Shown piece by piece: positions 6,009 to 12,636 of a stretch of DNA of 12,636 nt (positions are counted from its first letter, which is position 1; each line of letters starts with the position of its first letter). Under the pieces are notes generated by a model. It ran no database searches and was not told the DNA's origin. It was given only the letters and a program-made list of their open reading frames with translations. A program made the position numbers and the translations under genes. Location: contig JAJZEJ010000258.1 in NCBI GenBank assembly GCA_021828635.1, forward strand, positions 1-12,636. Reading direction: 5' to 3'. The DNA is from Chloroflexota bacterium. Lineage in GTDB: Bacteria > Chloroflexota > Ktedonobacteria > Ktedonobacterales > Ktedonobacteraceae.

Positions 6009-8921
6009 GTGCGTGGATGTTTGAAACATCTTTTTGGTGTGTCTACACGCACCAGACGGTTATTCACTATTATAAGCGTGAGTCTGATTTTCTGCTTACT
6101 CGTGGTTATAGATGCTAGCGAAACCTATTCTTATGTAAAAGCCTCCTCTGCCGTCTGGCTACATTTTAGTGGTTCTCTTTTGATGGCGCTCATGTTTCTC
6201 GTTGTCGGCTCACTCGTTTTGTATTATGCTCGTGACCGCCTTGCAGCAAATTTGCTTTATAGCTTTTGTTGTATGATGATGTTTGTATTTAACGTGCAAA
6301 CCGGGGCCGTTGTTGGTGATACGTTATTAATTATGTTAGGGAATATAGCAACCATATTGGCTATTCCTACTTTGTTCACTCTATTATGCTCATTTCCGAG
6401 AAATTATTTTGAACTTTTATGGCAGAAATTAGTACAGGGCAATATTGTTCCATCATGTTGGCTTAAAGGAAAGTTTTGGTATGTTCCTGTGTATGCCTTT
6501 GTTCTAGTATGCTGTTCTTTAGTTCTGGTGATATTGTTTCTCTACTTTTTTTTCCTGGCACGAGAGCAAGCCACATGGCTATCAACTGTGACCTATTCTT
6601 ATGCTGGTATTGGTCTGGCTAGCGCCATTTTTATTGCTGTTTTTACTTATGTCAGGTCTCCATCGCCACGGGCGCGTCAACAATCCAGTATATTTATTGG
6701 TGGTACCCTTGTAGCTATTATCCCTGTATTGTTTTTAACTATCTTTCCAGCTTTGCTAACATCTCTTACGCTTCCTGTCGTCAATCCACAACTAAGTACA
6801 CTCTCATTTATTGTTTTTCCACTTTCACTGGGCTACTCGATCTTACGTTATCAGATTCTGGTATTTGATGTTTATATTCGACAGGCTTCTTTATGGGTTT
6901 TTAATGTTATAAGCCTGTGTGTGTTGGAATATATCATTCTTACTGTTATCTCCCACCTATGGTTGGTAAACCCAACATTATATATCATTACATGTGCAAT
7001 CCTTACTGCGCTGTTAACTCCAGTATTATTTTGTTTGACAAATCTATGGAGCGATAAGCTCTTCTTTAATGAAGTAACTCGCTATCATCGCTTCACTGCT
7101 AATGCCAGAAATTTAGCTGACACAACACTTAACTTGCGTGAAGTCGCTTTGCTCATAACGACGACCTTAATGCAAACATTTGAGACAACAGCAATCTGCC
7201 TTTTTGTGCTGGAAGAGGAACATGGCTGTTATTGTATCTGCCCCGAAATAGCTACCAATTCTGGAGATTTGGCGCGTCATGCTTTATTAGAGTATATGTT
7301 AAGCAAATTTGGCATGGAGAATGTATCGGCGTATGGCAATGGCTTCTCACTCCAGCATCCATTGATTGCGCACATTGCTCTAGCTCGGCGGCCTCTTTTG
7401 CTGTATGAACTATTGGCCTTAGAGCAGGAGAAGTCCAAACGCTTGCATCAGTATATTGCTATGACGCCGGTGGCGAATGAAAGTAAGGTGTTACTTGCTC
7501 CTGTGCGCGTGCAGGGAAAAATGATTGGTGTATTGGTGATGGGTGAACGTGGAGACCATCAACCCTATGCTGGCCCTGATTTTGAGGTGATTATGGAGCA
7601 TCTGCTACGCTTCTCATCTTTATTAGAGACGGCACGCCTCTATCGTAACACACAACAACAGATTACCCTCCTCAATCGCTTATATCCTGTTGGTATGTTA
7701 TCAAATGAGACAATCGTCTCTGTAGAAGATGTTGGGGTAGCCTATGTACAGATGGCGGCGCAAGCCACTGAGGCTGTCGTGTCGTTATGGCTCATTGATG
7801 AAAAGGGCGAAATGCTACGACTCGTGGCGACACAAGGAGACGGAATGCCGCTCTTATCGGGAAATATCTTATGTACTGTCCAGGAAAACGATTGGTTGCC
7901 ATGTTTCCATGATGGAGGCAATGTGCATAGCACTGATGCATGTATTCCTTCCTGCATTTCACCGCAGCTAAAACATTCTTTTGTCTGGTTGCCATTGTAT
8001 GCAGGGCAGGAACACCTGGGTGTGTTGATGGTGAACTACCAGCATGTACATTTCTTTTCACGGGAGGAAATGCGCATTCTGGCTATGTTTGCGGCCCAGT
8101 GCGGGGTAGCTCTGGAAAATGCGCGTATCACACAGGCATTGCGTGCTGCTTATGAACGCCAGAAAGAGCTGGATATGTTGAAAGACCAGTTCATTATGAC
8201 AGCTTCGCATGAATTGAGAACGCCGCTTACCGCTGTACAGGGGTATATCGATCTACTAGAACAGTATGGTGCATCCCTCTCAAGCGAAGCCCGCTCCGAC
8301 TTTATTCTCAAGGCGCATCGTGGTTGCGATGAGTTGGTGTTGATGGTAGAAAATATTATGGATGCCAGTCGGATACATATCGATGCCAGAAATATAAAAA
8401 TGCAGTCAGTGTTCTTAGTAGAGTCGGTTCAGTATGTGGTGGAGATACTGGGAGCCATGTTGAAGAGCGGCAAACGCACCGTAACAATAGATATTGATGC
8501 CCACCTGATTGTCAAGGCTGACCCAATGCGCCTGCGCCAGATAATCCTCAATCTAGTCAATAATGCCCTCAAATACTCTCCTCCAGGCACGCCGTTAGAG
8601 ATTACTGCCTATCGGCAAAGCGAATATGTGGTCTTTGCAATTCATGATTATGGTCTGGGAATACCGCTAGAAGAGCAATCGCGCCTATTTGAACGTTTTG
8701 TGCGTCTAGAGCGCGATCTGAATAGTCCTGTCCGTGGCGCAGGCTTGGGTCTCTACATCTGTAAACAATTGGTTGAAGCGATGGGAGGACACATCTGGGT
8801 GGAGAGCCGCGGCCAACGTGGGGAAGGCAGTGCTTTTATGTTTACGTTGCGTGCAATGTTGTCAGTTCCTACCGTTCCGCTTGCCCTGGATATGCCCTCT
8901 TCAACGCCCGTAGGGGTGTGA
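6009..8921 (+). CDS. Membrane sensor histidine kinase, about 10 TM + 2 GAF + HisKA + HATPase (ComP-like receptor candidate)
   Basis: 970 residues from GTG 6009; an in-frame stop at 6000-6002 prevents a longer start and the ribosome site is weak. About ten hydrophobic helices lie within residues 18-345, ending with FPLSLGYSILRYQ (270-282), a motif common after the multi-TM sensor regions of such kinases. Two GAF-like domains follow (about 365-545 and 550-705), then a helix into HisKA with phospho-acceptor His734 in SHELRTPL (733-740). The ATPase has N-box NLVNNALKY (848-856), G1 DYGLG (880-884) and G2 GAGLGL (910-915). No receiver domain. Position directly after the ComQ-like gene suggests it reads the peptide, as ComP reads ComX with a multi-TM domain. 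Difference: ComP is a HisKA_3 kinase paired with a NarL-type regulator, whereas this is classical HisKA and has no adjacent response regulator. Kinase identity is certain; ligand is inferred. Confidence 0.93.
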   Translation: MRGCLKHLFGVSTRTRRLFTIISVSLIFCLLVVIDASETYSYVKASSAVWLHFSGSLLMALMFLVVGSLVLYYARDRLAANLLYSFCCMMMFVFNVQTGAVVGDTLLIMLGNIATILAIPTLFTLLCSFPRNYFELLWQKLVQGNIVPSCWLKGKFWYVPVYAFVLVCCSLVLVILFLYFFFLAREQATWLSTVTYSYAGIGLASAIFIAVFTYVRSPSPRARQQSSIFIGGTLVAIIPVLFLTIFPALLTSLTLPVVNPQLSTLSFIVFPLSLGYSILRYQILVFDVYIRQASLWVFNVISLCVLEYIILTVISHLWLVNPTLYIITCAILTALLTPVLFCLTNLWSDKLFFNEVTRYHRFTANARNLADTTLNLREVALLITTTLMQTFETTAICLFVLEEEHGCYCICPEIATNSGDLARHALLEYMLSKFGMENVSAYGNGFSLQHPLIAHIALARRPLLLYELLALEQEKSKRLHQYIAMTPVANESKVLLAPVRVQGKMIGVLVMGERGDHQPYAGPDFEVIMEHLLRFSSLLETARLYRNTQQQITLLNRLYPVGMLSNETIVSVEDVGVAYVQMAAQATEAVVSLWLIDEKGEMLRLVATQGDGMPLLSGNILCTVQENDWLPCFHDGGNVHSTDACIPSCISPQLKHSFVWLPLYAGQEHLGVLMVNYQHVHFFSREEMRILAMFAAQCGVALENARITQALRAAYERQKELDMLKDQFIMTASHELRTPLTAVQGYIDLLEQYGASLSSEARSDFILKAHRGCDELVLMVENIMDASRIHIDARNIKMQSVFLVESVQYVVEILGAMLKSGKRTVTIDIDAHLIVKADPMRLRQIILNLVNNALKYSPPGTPLEITAYRQSEYVVFAIHDYGLGIPLEEQSRLFERFVRLERDLNSPVRGAGLGLYICKQLVEAMGGHIWVESRGQRGEGSAFMFTLRAMLSVPTVPLALDMPSSTPVGV

Positions 8922-9016
8922 TTCATCATGTCCTGTCCTACCCACGTCAAATCTCTTCTTGGACATCCATTGTAGCTAGCTTTGTTGTGTTGATCTTCGG
9001 CGATACCCGACTTTCT

Positions 9017-9058
9017 TTGACAAAACGTCATTGTGTCAATGACTTATCTATGGTAGAT
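9017..9058 (+). promoter_or_regulatory. Promoter/operator region of the MarR-type gene with two adjacent palindromes
   Basis: A perfect -35 box TTGACA (9017-9022) runs into a perfect palindrome GTCATTG-TGT-CAATGAC (9027-9043) and a second one ATCTA-TGG-TAGAT (9046-9058). The dyad centres are 17 bases apart and lie 40-70 bases before the start codon. TTGACA also mirrors TGTCAA (9034-9039). No well-spaced -10 box is obvious; the best is TATCTA (9045-9050), 22 bases from the -35. MarR proteins typically bind palindromes of about this size in their own promoter, so autoregulation is likely. Confidence 0.6.
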
Positions 9059-9092
9059 GCGAAGAATACGCAATGCATAGGAGATGAAGCAC

Positions 9093-9359
9093 ATGACAAC
9101 AATGCGTGGAGAATATATCGGTGTGACACAACGCCAGATTGAAGTCTTAACCTTGCTAGCACACCGTGAACACTGGTCCGTAGGGGAAATTGCTGTTGAG
9201 CTGGGTGTCAGTTCGGCGGCAGCGACAAAAGCGATCACGCGACTAGAGAGGAAAGGATTGGTAACACGCTCTATAGACTTGATGGATCGCCGTTGTGTGC
9301 AGGTGCGCATAACACGGGTAGCACGCGAGGTCGTTGGCCGGGGTGCGCAATCTGTTTAG
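9093..9359 (+). CDS. Miniature MarR-type winged-helix transcriptional regulator
   Basis: 88 residues from ATG 9093, preceded by GGAG (9080-9083) at 9 bases. An in-frame ATG at 9084 has no room for a ribosome site, and a stop at 9078-9080 blocks anything longer. The sequence is almost only the DNA-binding core: QRQIEVLTLLA (10-20), WSVGEIAVELGVSSAAATKAI (25-45 region, helix-turn-helix with recognition helix), RLERKGLVTRS (46-56), then the wing DLMDRRCVQVRIT (58-70) with the MarR Asp-x-x-Asp-Arg-Arg signature. Usual MarR proteins have about 140-150 residues, with N- and C-terminal dimerisation helices that are missing here. It is separated from the kinase by about 170 bases and has its own promoter region, so it is not clearly part of the signalling operon. 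It could be a natural mini-regulator or a truncated gene. It is not a ComA equivalent: there is no receiver domain. Confidence 0.8.
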   Translation: MTTMRGEYIGVTQRQIEVLTLLAHREHWSVGEIAVELGVSSAAATKAITRLERKGLVTRSIDLMDRRCVQVRITRVAREVVGRGAQSV

Positions 9360-9383
9360 CCTACAGAGTTTGTGGACCCAGGC

Positions 9384-10130
9384 TTATGAGCCGCTTTGTT
9401 CTTGAGCGACCGGCGCAGTCTTTTGCTGCGGTACCTCTCTTACATAGCCCTTATCTCTTGCATACTCCCACAGCGATTTTTGCAGTTGTCTTCGGGCGCG
9501 TGAGATGCGGCTCATCACCGTCCCGATAGGAATTTGCAAAGCTTCCGCGATCTCTTTATAGGACAATCCTTCTATATCTGCCAGAATCACTGCCATGCGA
9601 AAATTAGGGGGAAGGTCGCTCAGGGCTTTATACACATCCTCATCCAGGTACTGGCCGATGACCTCCTCTTCGGCTCCCATGTTCAATTCCTGCCCGCTCA
9701 GATCACGGATGCGATTGTAGATGTAGAAATCCTCGCCTTCCGGCAGGGTGGTGGTTGTCGGGTGGGTTGCCAGCTTGCGATAGCGATTGATGGCCGATGT
9801 ATTGAGGATGCGGAAGAGCCATGCACGCAAATTCGTACCTCTCTGGTAACTGTTGGAGAAGCGAAACGCTTTGAGCATCGTTTCCTGCACCAGGTCTTCG
9901 GCCTCCTGGGGATTATTGGTCATACGCAAAGCTGTACGATACAGGCTATCCAGTTGTGCCAGCACACCGGCCTCAAAGTCCTCTGCCAACCCGTCATTCA
10001 CTGTTGAGGTTGTTACCTCTGTCTGTGGAGCAATAGGAACTTCGGCTACCTCCTGAGATTGATGTTGATCTGTATGGTCCGTCATAGAAGGCGAAGGCAA
10101 TGCTTTATCAACGTGTGGCTGATCGGACAT
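9384..10130 (-). CDS. ECF sigma factor, SigR/SigH-like
   Basis: 248 residues. ATG 10130 follows GAGGAG at about 10 bases. Residues 1-50 are a polar, Ser/Thr/Gln-rich extension not needed for sigma function. Sigma region 2 spans about 52-120, with AEDLVQETMLKAFRF (77-91), GTNLRAWLFRILNTSAINRYRK (98-119). The linker carries EGEDFYIYNR (131-140). Region 4 spans about 165-218, with LPPNFRMAVILADIEGLSYKEIA (173-195) and the recognition helix IGTVMSRISRARRQL (202-216). The GTNLRAWLFRIL block and the short linker resemble the SigR/SigH group controlled by zinc anti-sigma factors that sense thiol oxidation. The anti-sigma-like gene lies about 380 bases away in the opposite direction rather than directly downstream, which is uncommon. 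It converges with the MarR gene with only 24 bases between stops; no clear terminator is visible there. Confidence 0.92.
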   Translation of the reverse strand: MSDQPHVDKALPSPSMTDHTDQHQSQEVAEVPIAPQTEVTTSTVNDGLAEDFEAGVLAQLDSLYRTALRMTNNPQEAEDLVQETMLKAFRFSNSYQRGTNLRAWLFRILNTSAINRYRKLATHPTTTTLPEGEDFYIYNRIRDLSGQELNMGAEEEVIGQYLDEDVYKALSDLPPNFRMAVILADIEGLSYKEIAEALQIPIGTVMSRISRARRQLQKSLWEYARDKGYVREVPQQKTAPVAQEQSGS

Positions 10131-10224
10131 GAAGTGTAATTCTCCTCTAACCAGACTTCTCTGTAGGTGCGATACCTTCCGCTTGAAAGTATCATTGTCA
10201 TCAGTGCCTGGTCCTGGTAGCTTC

Positions 10225-10248
10225 TATACTACAAATCTCAGTATACCA
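10225..10248 (-). promoter_or_regulatory. Candidate extended -10 promoter of the sigma gene overlapped by an inverted repeat
   Basis: On the minus strand TGG-TATACT (10248 down to 10240) is a TGn-extended -10 box, 5 of 6 to TATAAT. The same TATACT forms a perfect inverted repeat with AGTATA (10225-10230) across a 9-base spacer, so the repeat covers the -10 box and the expected start near 10233. This is an operator-like layout. The leader would be about 100 bases. Confidence 0.35.
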
Positions 10249-10340
10249 TGAGAGTGCAACCTGCTTTCACGGCTGCATATATAACACGTGCGAGGGGTAG
10301 GCTGATGTAGCACGATAAGCCCATCATTTTCCCCATCTCA

Positions 10341-10385
10341 TTATTATCAAGTCTACATCATCGGTTTTCCCTTGTTATTATCAAG
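10341..10385. repeat. 11-base direct repeat TTATTATCAAG
   Basis: TTATTATCAAG occurs at 10341-10351 and again at 10375-10385, offset 34 bases (about three helical turns), upstream of the anti-sigma-like gene. Same-face spacing is compatible with binding of a regulator, but nothing else identifies it. Confidence 0.5.
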
Positions 10386-10448
10386 AGGATTAGGATGCCC
10401 ATTGTGAGTACGGTGAGTCGTGACAAGGATGAAAATCAATGCTGGTTT

Positions 10449-10457
10449 TGTTAGAAT
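10449..10457 (+). promoter_or_regulatory. Candidate extended -10 promoter of the anti-sigma-like gene
   Basis: TGT-TAGAAT is a TGn-extended -10 box with 5 of 6 to TATAAT. No good -35 lies at the right spacing; GTGACA (10420-10425) is 26 bases upstream, too far. The expected start near 10464 gives a leader of about 44 bases containing AGGAGAAGG. Confidence 0.3.
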
Positions 10458-10507
10458 GAACAGATAACGTGACGAGCCTGTGTAAACCGATGTAGGAGAA
10501 GGTTTTT

Positions 10508-10813
10508 ATGGAGTGTTTTGCTTGCGTCGAGATTGCTGCTCGTCTGCATCTCTATCTTGATCGGGAACTCAATGGCGAGGAAATTGCTATCGTGCAGCAG
10601 CATCTCATCGATTGCCCTGGTTGCCAATGCCGCTTCCATGTTGATATGAGTATTAAGCGGTTAGTTCATGAGCGATGTTCGGTGCAGCATGCTCCAGAGC
10701 GTCTGCGCGTAACTGTTACCCATATGGCCCAGATGTCGCAACGAGAGCTACAGATCCTCGATCCAGCATTGATAATGGAGATAAGAGCAGACATGCAATG
10801 CGACGATTGTTGA
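10508..10813 (+). CDS. Zinc-finger anti-sigma-like protein (zf-HC2/ZAS, RsrA-like), cysteine-rich
   Basis: 101 residues. ATG 10508 follows AGGAGAAGG at good spacing. The N-terminal half is a ZAS domain: Cys3/Cys6, then LHLYLDRELNGEE (13-25), QQHLIDCPGC (30-39) giving the His32-x3-Cys36-x2-Cys39 zinc motif, then a helix with MSIKRLVHERC (47-57). This arrangement and the length match RsrA-type redox anti-sigma factors, which release a SigR-type sigma factor when their thiols are oxidised. There are eight cysteines (3, 6, 36, 39, 41, 57, 98, 101), including CxxC pairs at both ends; the C-terminal Cys98-Asp-Asp-Cys101 is not part of the family as I know it. No membrane helix, so it is cytoplasmic. 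The divergent ECF sigma factor is the natural partner. It is convergent with ccdA (27 bases between the coding ends). Confidence 0.8.
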   Translation: MECFACVEIAARLHLYLDRELNGEEIAIVQQHLIDCPGCQCRFHVDMSIKRLVHERCSVQHAPERLRVTVTHMAQMSQRELQILDPALIMEIRADMQCDDC

Positions 10814-10840
10814 GAGTGTTCAAAGGTTGGCTTGTGATCT

Positions 10841-11563
10841 TTAGAGTGTAAAGCCAGAGCCTAAGGCGTTGAGGTACGTGAGTAAGTTGAAAAAGATCAT
10901 GCAGCCAACCACAATCATAACGATCCCTGTCCCTATCTCAATTTTGCCCAGATGCGGCCTTAACCACTTGAGTATCTTTCCGCCCTGATCGACCCCCAGA
11001 CCTAAGAGCAAGAACGGTATGCCTAGACCAAGTGAGTAGGCAAGCAAGAGCAATACACCCTGACGTAACGTGGCAGCATTCGCGGCCAGTGCTAGAATAG
11101 GGCCAAGTATGACACCGATGCAAGGTGTCCAGCCAATGGCAAAGATAATGCCGATCAAAAGTGAAGCTGCATAGCCTGGACGACTGGGATGAAATGCAAA
11201 GCGTTTCTGCCAGTAGAGAAAAGGAATCTTCAAGATACCGGTCAGGTGCAGACCAATCAAAACTAAGAGGACACCCCCGACCTGACGGAGGAGTATCTGG
11301 TTTGTGCTGAGAAAACTACCCAGCGTACTGGCGGTAGCTCCCAGAGCCACAAAGGCCAATGTAAAACCTATCACAAAAGTAGCGGCATGTAGAAATGTCA
11401 TGAGACGTGGCGCTGGTTCATACGTATCGGGAACCGCCTGATAGACACCTTGCCCAACCAGTTGTGCCAGATAAATTGGTACCAGCGGCAGGACACATGG
11501 CGACAAAAAAGACGCTAATCCTGCCGCGAAAGCAACACCCATACTCAGTTGCGATGGATTCAT
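10841..11563 (-). CDS. ccdA: CcdA-type thiol-disulfide electron transporter
   Basis: 240-residue membrane protein of the DsbD/CcdA family, which carries reducing equivalents from cytoplasmic thioredoxin across the membrane to extracytoplasmic thiol proteins, for example for cytochrome c maturation. Six helices are visible (about 5-32, 56-80, 91-113, 132-160, 168-190, 206-230). The two redox cysteines are in LSPCVLPLVP (20-29, Cys23) and GWTPCIGVILG (144-154, Cys148), with the conserved prolines. Start: ATG 11563 has GGAG 10 bases before it. A GTG at 11572 is in frame but sits one base after that GGAG, so it is unlikely. It lies 21 bases after the HEAT-repeat gene's stop and is probably co-transcribed. 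No cytochrome c assembly or thioredoxin-like gene is in view, so its client is unknown. Proximity to the thiol-sensing sigma system is suggestive only. Confidence 0.93.
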   Translation of the reverse strand: MNPSQLSMGVAFAAGLASFLSPCVLPLVPIYLAQLVGQGVYQAVPDTYEPAPRLMTFLHAATFVIGFTLAFVALGATASTLGSFLSTNQILLRQVGGVLLVLIGLHLTGILKIPFLYWQKRFAFHPSRPGYAASLLIGIIFAIGWTPCIGVILGPILALAANAATLRQGVLLLLAYSLGLGIPFLLLGLGVDQGGKILKWLRPHLGKIEIGTGIVMIVVGCMIFFNLLTYLNALGSGFTL

Positions 11564-11584
11564 GTAGCGCACACTCCAAAAAAT

Positions 11585-12636
11585 TCAGTTCTTCTCCTCT
11601 TCTAGTATAGCTAATTCTGTAGGACTGTGCAAATGTTTTTTGTTCCGTTCTGCCTGACTCCATTTTTTTAGCACGCTAGCAGCCTGCCGCGCCAGGTTAT
11701 TCTGTTGTGCCTCACTACCGATAGTGTAGTAGTTTAGCTCACGTGCGATATAAGTGATGATGGAGGGATTGAGGGTGAACAGCTGTTCTAATGCGGTAAA
11801 GGCACTTTCCGCGACATGCTCATCAGCGTCGAGCAGAGCCTGAATCAAATCAGGTATGGCCCATGCCATCATTGTTTCGCCGTATATCATTGCCACGCTA
11901 CTCCGTACATTGCCGTCCGGGTCATTGTGGAGGAGTGTACGCATCTGAATATGGAGCAACGGTACTTGCGTGTGTGTCGTATCGAGAAGGCCAAGCATTT
12001 CAACGGCGCGTTGGCGTACCAGAGAACAGGAACTGTATAAGAGTATATTAGCACGTCCATCTTCCAGAATATCGGCACTTAACGTGTGCCATATGCGTTT
12101 CTGTCCCTGTGTACGCGCACGCCAGAGCAGATAGGTCAACGAATCCAGGATCGTAATTTGTACATCCTCGGTGGGATTTTCCAGGCTATAGAGCAACCAG
12201 CGCGTAATCTTGGTGCGTGTAGAGGCCCGCAAAGCGTCTGGTAAAAGGCGCAGGCTTTCAAGTGCTTCCAGATACCCCGGATGATCGTCGGTAAGAATGA
12301 TTGTACCTAGCACAGCAGTGACGTACTCACCCCCAATTGCTACCAGTGTGTAGCAGGCTTGACGACGCATTTCAGTGTTGCCAGAGCGTAAGAAGGGAAC
12401 GATGTACGTGAGCAAATTTTGTTGCACGATCAGCGCACGCAACGGAGGTCGCCGCGCCATCTCTTCCAATGCTGCTAATACATGTTGTTGTACCTGCGCG
12501 TCATTTTCTTCTAGCATCAAGCGTAGCGTTTCCAGTGCTGAAGGAAGCGTGATATGACGTAAGGCGCGTGCGGCCAGCAGCGCGATCTCGGTATTGAGGT
12601 CATGCACCAGCGAGAGCAATTGCTGTGCAAGTCTCT
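11585..12636 (-). CDS. HEAT-repeat protein (partial, N-terminus off window)
   Basis: The frame is open to the right edge, giving 350 residues of the C-terminal part. An internal TTG at 12617-12619 is not a start, because coding-like sequence continues upstream. The visible protein is a chain of paired helices of about 35-45 residues with HEAT-type signatures: Ala-Leu-Arg/Leu-Leu-rich first helices, Asp/Asn turns such as 'NDAQVQQHVLAALEEM', 'GNTEMRRQACYTLVAIG', 'NPTEDVQITILDSLTYLL', 'DGNVRSSVAMIYGE' and 'ADEHVAESAFTALEQLF'. At least six or seven repeats are recognisable. It ends in a charged tail (last 25 residues). No signal peptide or membrane helix is seen in this part. HEAT repeats form protein-binding scaffolds, so no enzymatic role can be claimed. 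It is the gene upstream of ccdA on the same strand. Confidence 0.85.
   Translation of the reverse strand, partial: RLAQQLLSLVHDLNTEIALLAARALRHITLPSALETLRLMLEENDAQVQQHVLAALEEMARRPPLRALIVQQNLLTYIVPFLRSGNTEMRRQACYTLVAIGGEYVTAVLGTIILTDDHPGYLEALESLRLLPDALRASTRTKITRWLLYSLENPTEDVQITILDSLTYLLWRARTQGQKRIWHTLSADILEDGRANILLYSSCSLVRQRAVEMLGLLDTTHTQVPLLHIQMRTLLHNDPDGNVRSSVAMIYGETMMAWAIPDLIQALLDADEHVAESAFTALEQLFTLNPSIITYIARELNYYTIGSEAQQNNLARQAASVLKKWSQAERNKKHLHSPTELAILEEEKN

Larger units (their letters stand above)
10131..10507. other. 377-base divergent regulatory region between sigma and anti-sigma genes
   Basis: I see no credible gene here on either strand. It contains candidate extended -10 promoters pointing both ways, an inverted repeat over the sigma-side promoter, an 11-base direct repeat in the middle, and good ribosome sites at both ends (GAGGAG for the sigma gene, AGGAGAAGG for the anti-sigma gene). 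I looked for a SigR-type GGAAT/GTT promoter and did not find a convincing one. Confidence 0.6.

Noticed and set aside
8928..8966. ATGTCC/GGACAT dyad after the kinase gene as a terminator
   Set aside because: 6-base arms with a 27-base loop and no T-run; expected by chance.
9084..9092. MarR-type start at ATG 9084
   Set aside because: It immediately abuts GGAG, leaving no spacing; ATG 9093 is 9 bases from the same GGAG.
9084..9359. MarR-type protein as the ComA equivalent of the signalling cassette
   Set aside because: It has no receiver domain or phospho-acceptor Asp site and has its own promoter region about 170 bases after the kinase.
9381..9400. Possible terminator between the MarR and sigma genes (GGCT-TATG-AGCC)
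   Set aside because: The stem is only 4 bases and is followed by a mixed sequence rather than a T-run.
10131..10507. SigR-type (GGAAT/GTT) autoregulated promoter
   Set aside because: Scanned both strands; the nearest matches (GGATG before GTT at 10450, GGAAG at about 10180 on minus) have poor boxes or wrong spacing.
11564..11572. CcdA start at GTG 11572
   Set aside because: Only one base separates it from GGAG; ATG 11563 has proper spacing.

Overview
The window looks like chromosomal DNA from a Gram-positive-type (monoderm) member of the Chloroflexota, most likely a Ktedonobacteria relative. This is inferred from gene content: a MurE/MraY pair with off-consensus motifs, a DUF2419 queuosine-salvage protein, a large multi-TM/GAF histidine kinase, a SigR/RsrA-type ECF pair, a stand-alone CcdA and a HEAT-repeat protein. 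No rRNA or other definitive marker is present. There are no tRNAs, CRISPR arrays or insertion sequences that I can see.

Left block (1-4458, all minus strand): a sigma-A-type promoter (4430-4458) drives qng1 (queuine salvage), then murE, then an mraY-type gene that leaves the window at its C-terminal end. Spacings of 59 and 97 bases with no visible terminator suggest one transcript. The MraY has an unusual C-terminal cytoplasmic tail with a TPR-like segment. Both wall enzymes differ from the usual consensus at substrate-site residues.

Central block (4582-8921, plus strand): the most interesting part. A 66-residue peptide ending in Gly-Trp-Trp-Leu is followed 24 bases later by a polyprenyl-synthetase-family protein with clear ComQ-like features. 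A 970-residue sensor histidine kinase with about ten membrane helices follows 27 bases after that. The order and content match a ComX-ComQ-ComP quorum-sensing cassette (prenylated-tryptophan pheromone, its prenyltransferase, its receptor kinase), known mainly from Bacillus and relatives. Here the order is X-Q-P, the kinase is the classical HisKA type rather than the ComP type, and no ComA response regulator is adjacent. The leader of the peptide gene holds a concentric double dyad. The block is visibly more AT-rich than its flanks.

Right block (9017-12636): a miniature MarR-type regulator lies behind two adjacent palindromes. Then comes an ECF sigma factor (minus) facing away from a cysteine-rich zinc anti-sigma-like protein (plus), with a 377-base divergent region between them. 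A ccdA thiol-transport gene lies downstream of a HEAT-repeat gene that runs off the right edge. The sigma/anti-sigma pair and CcdA together suggest a thiol-redox theme.
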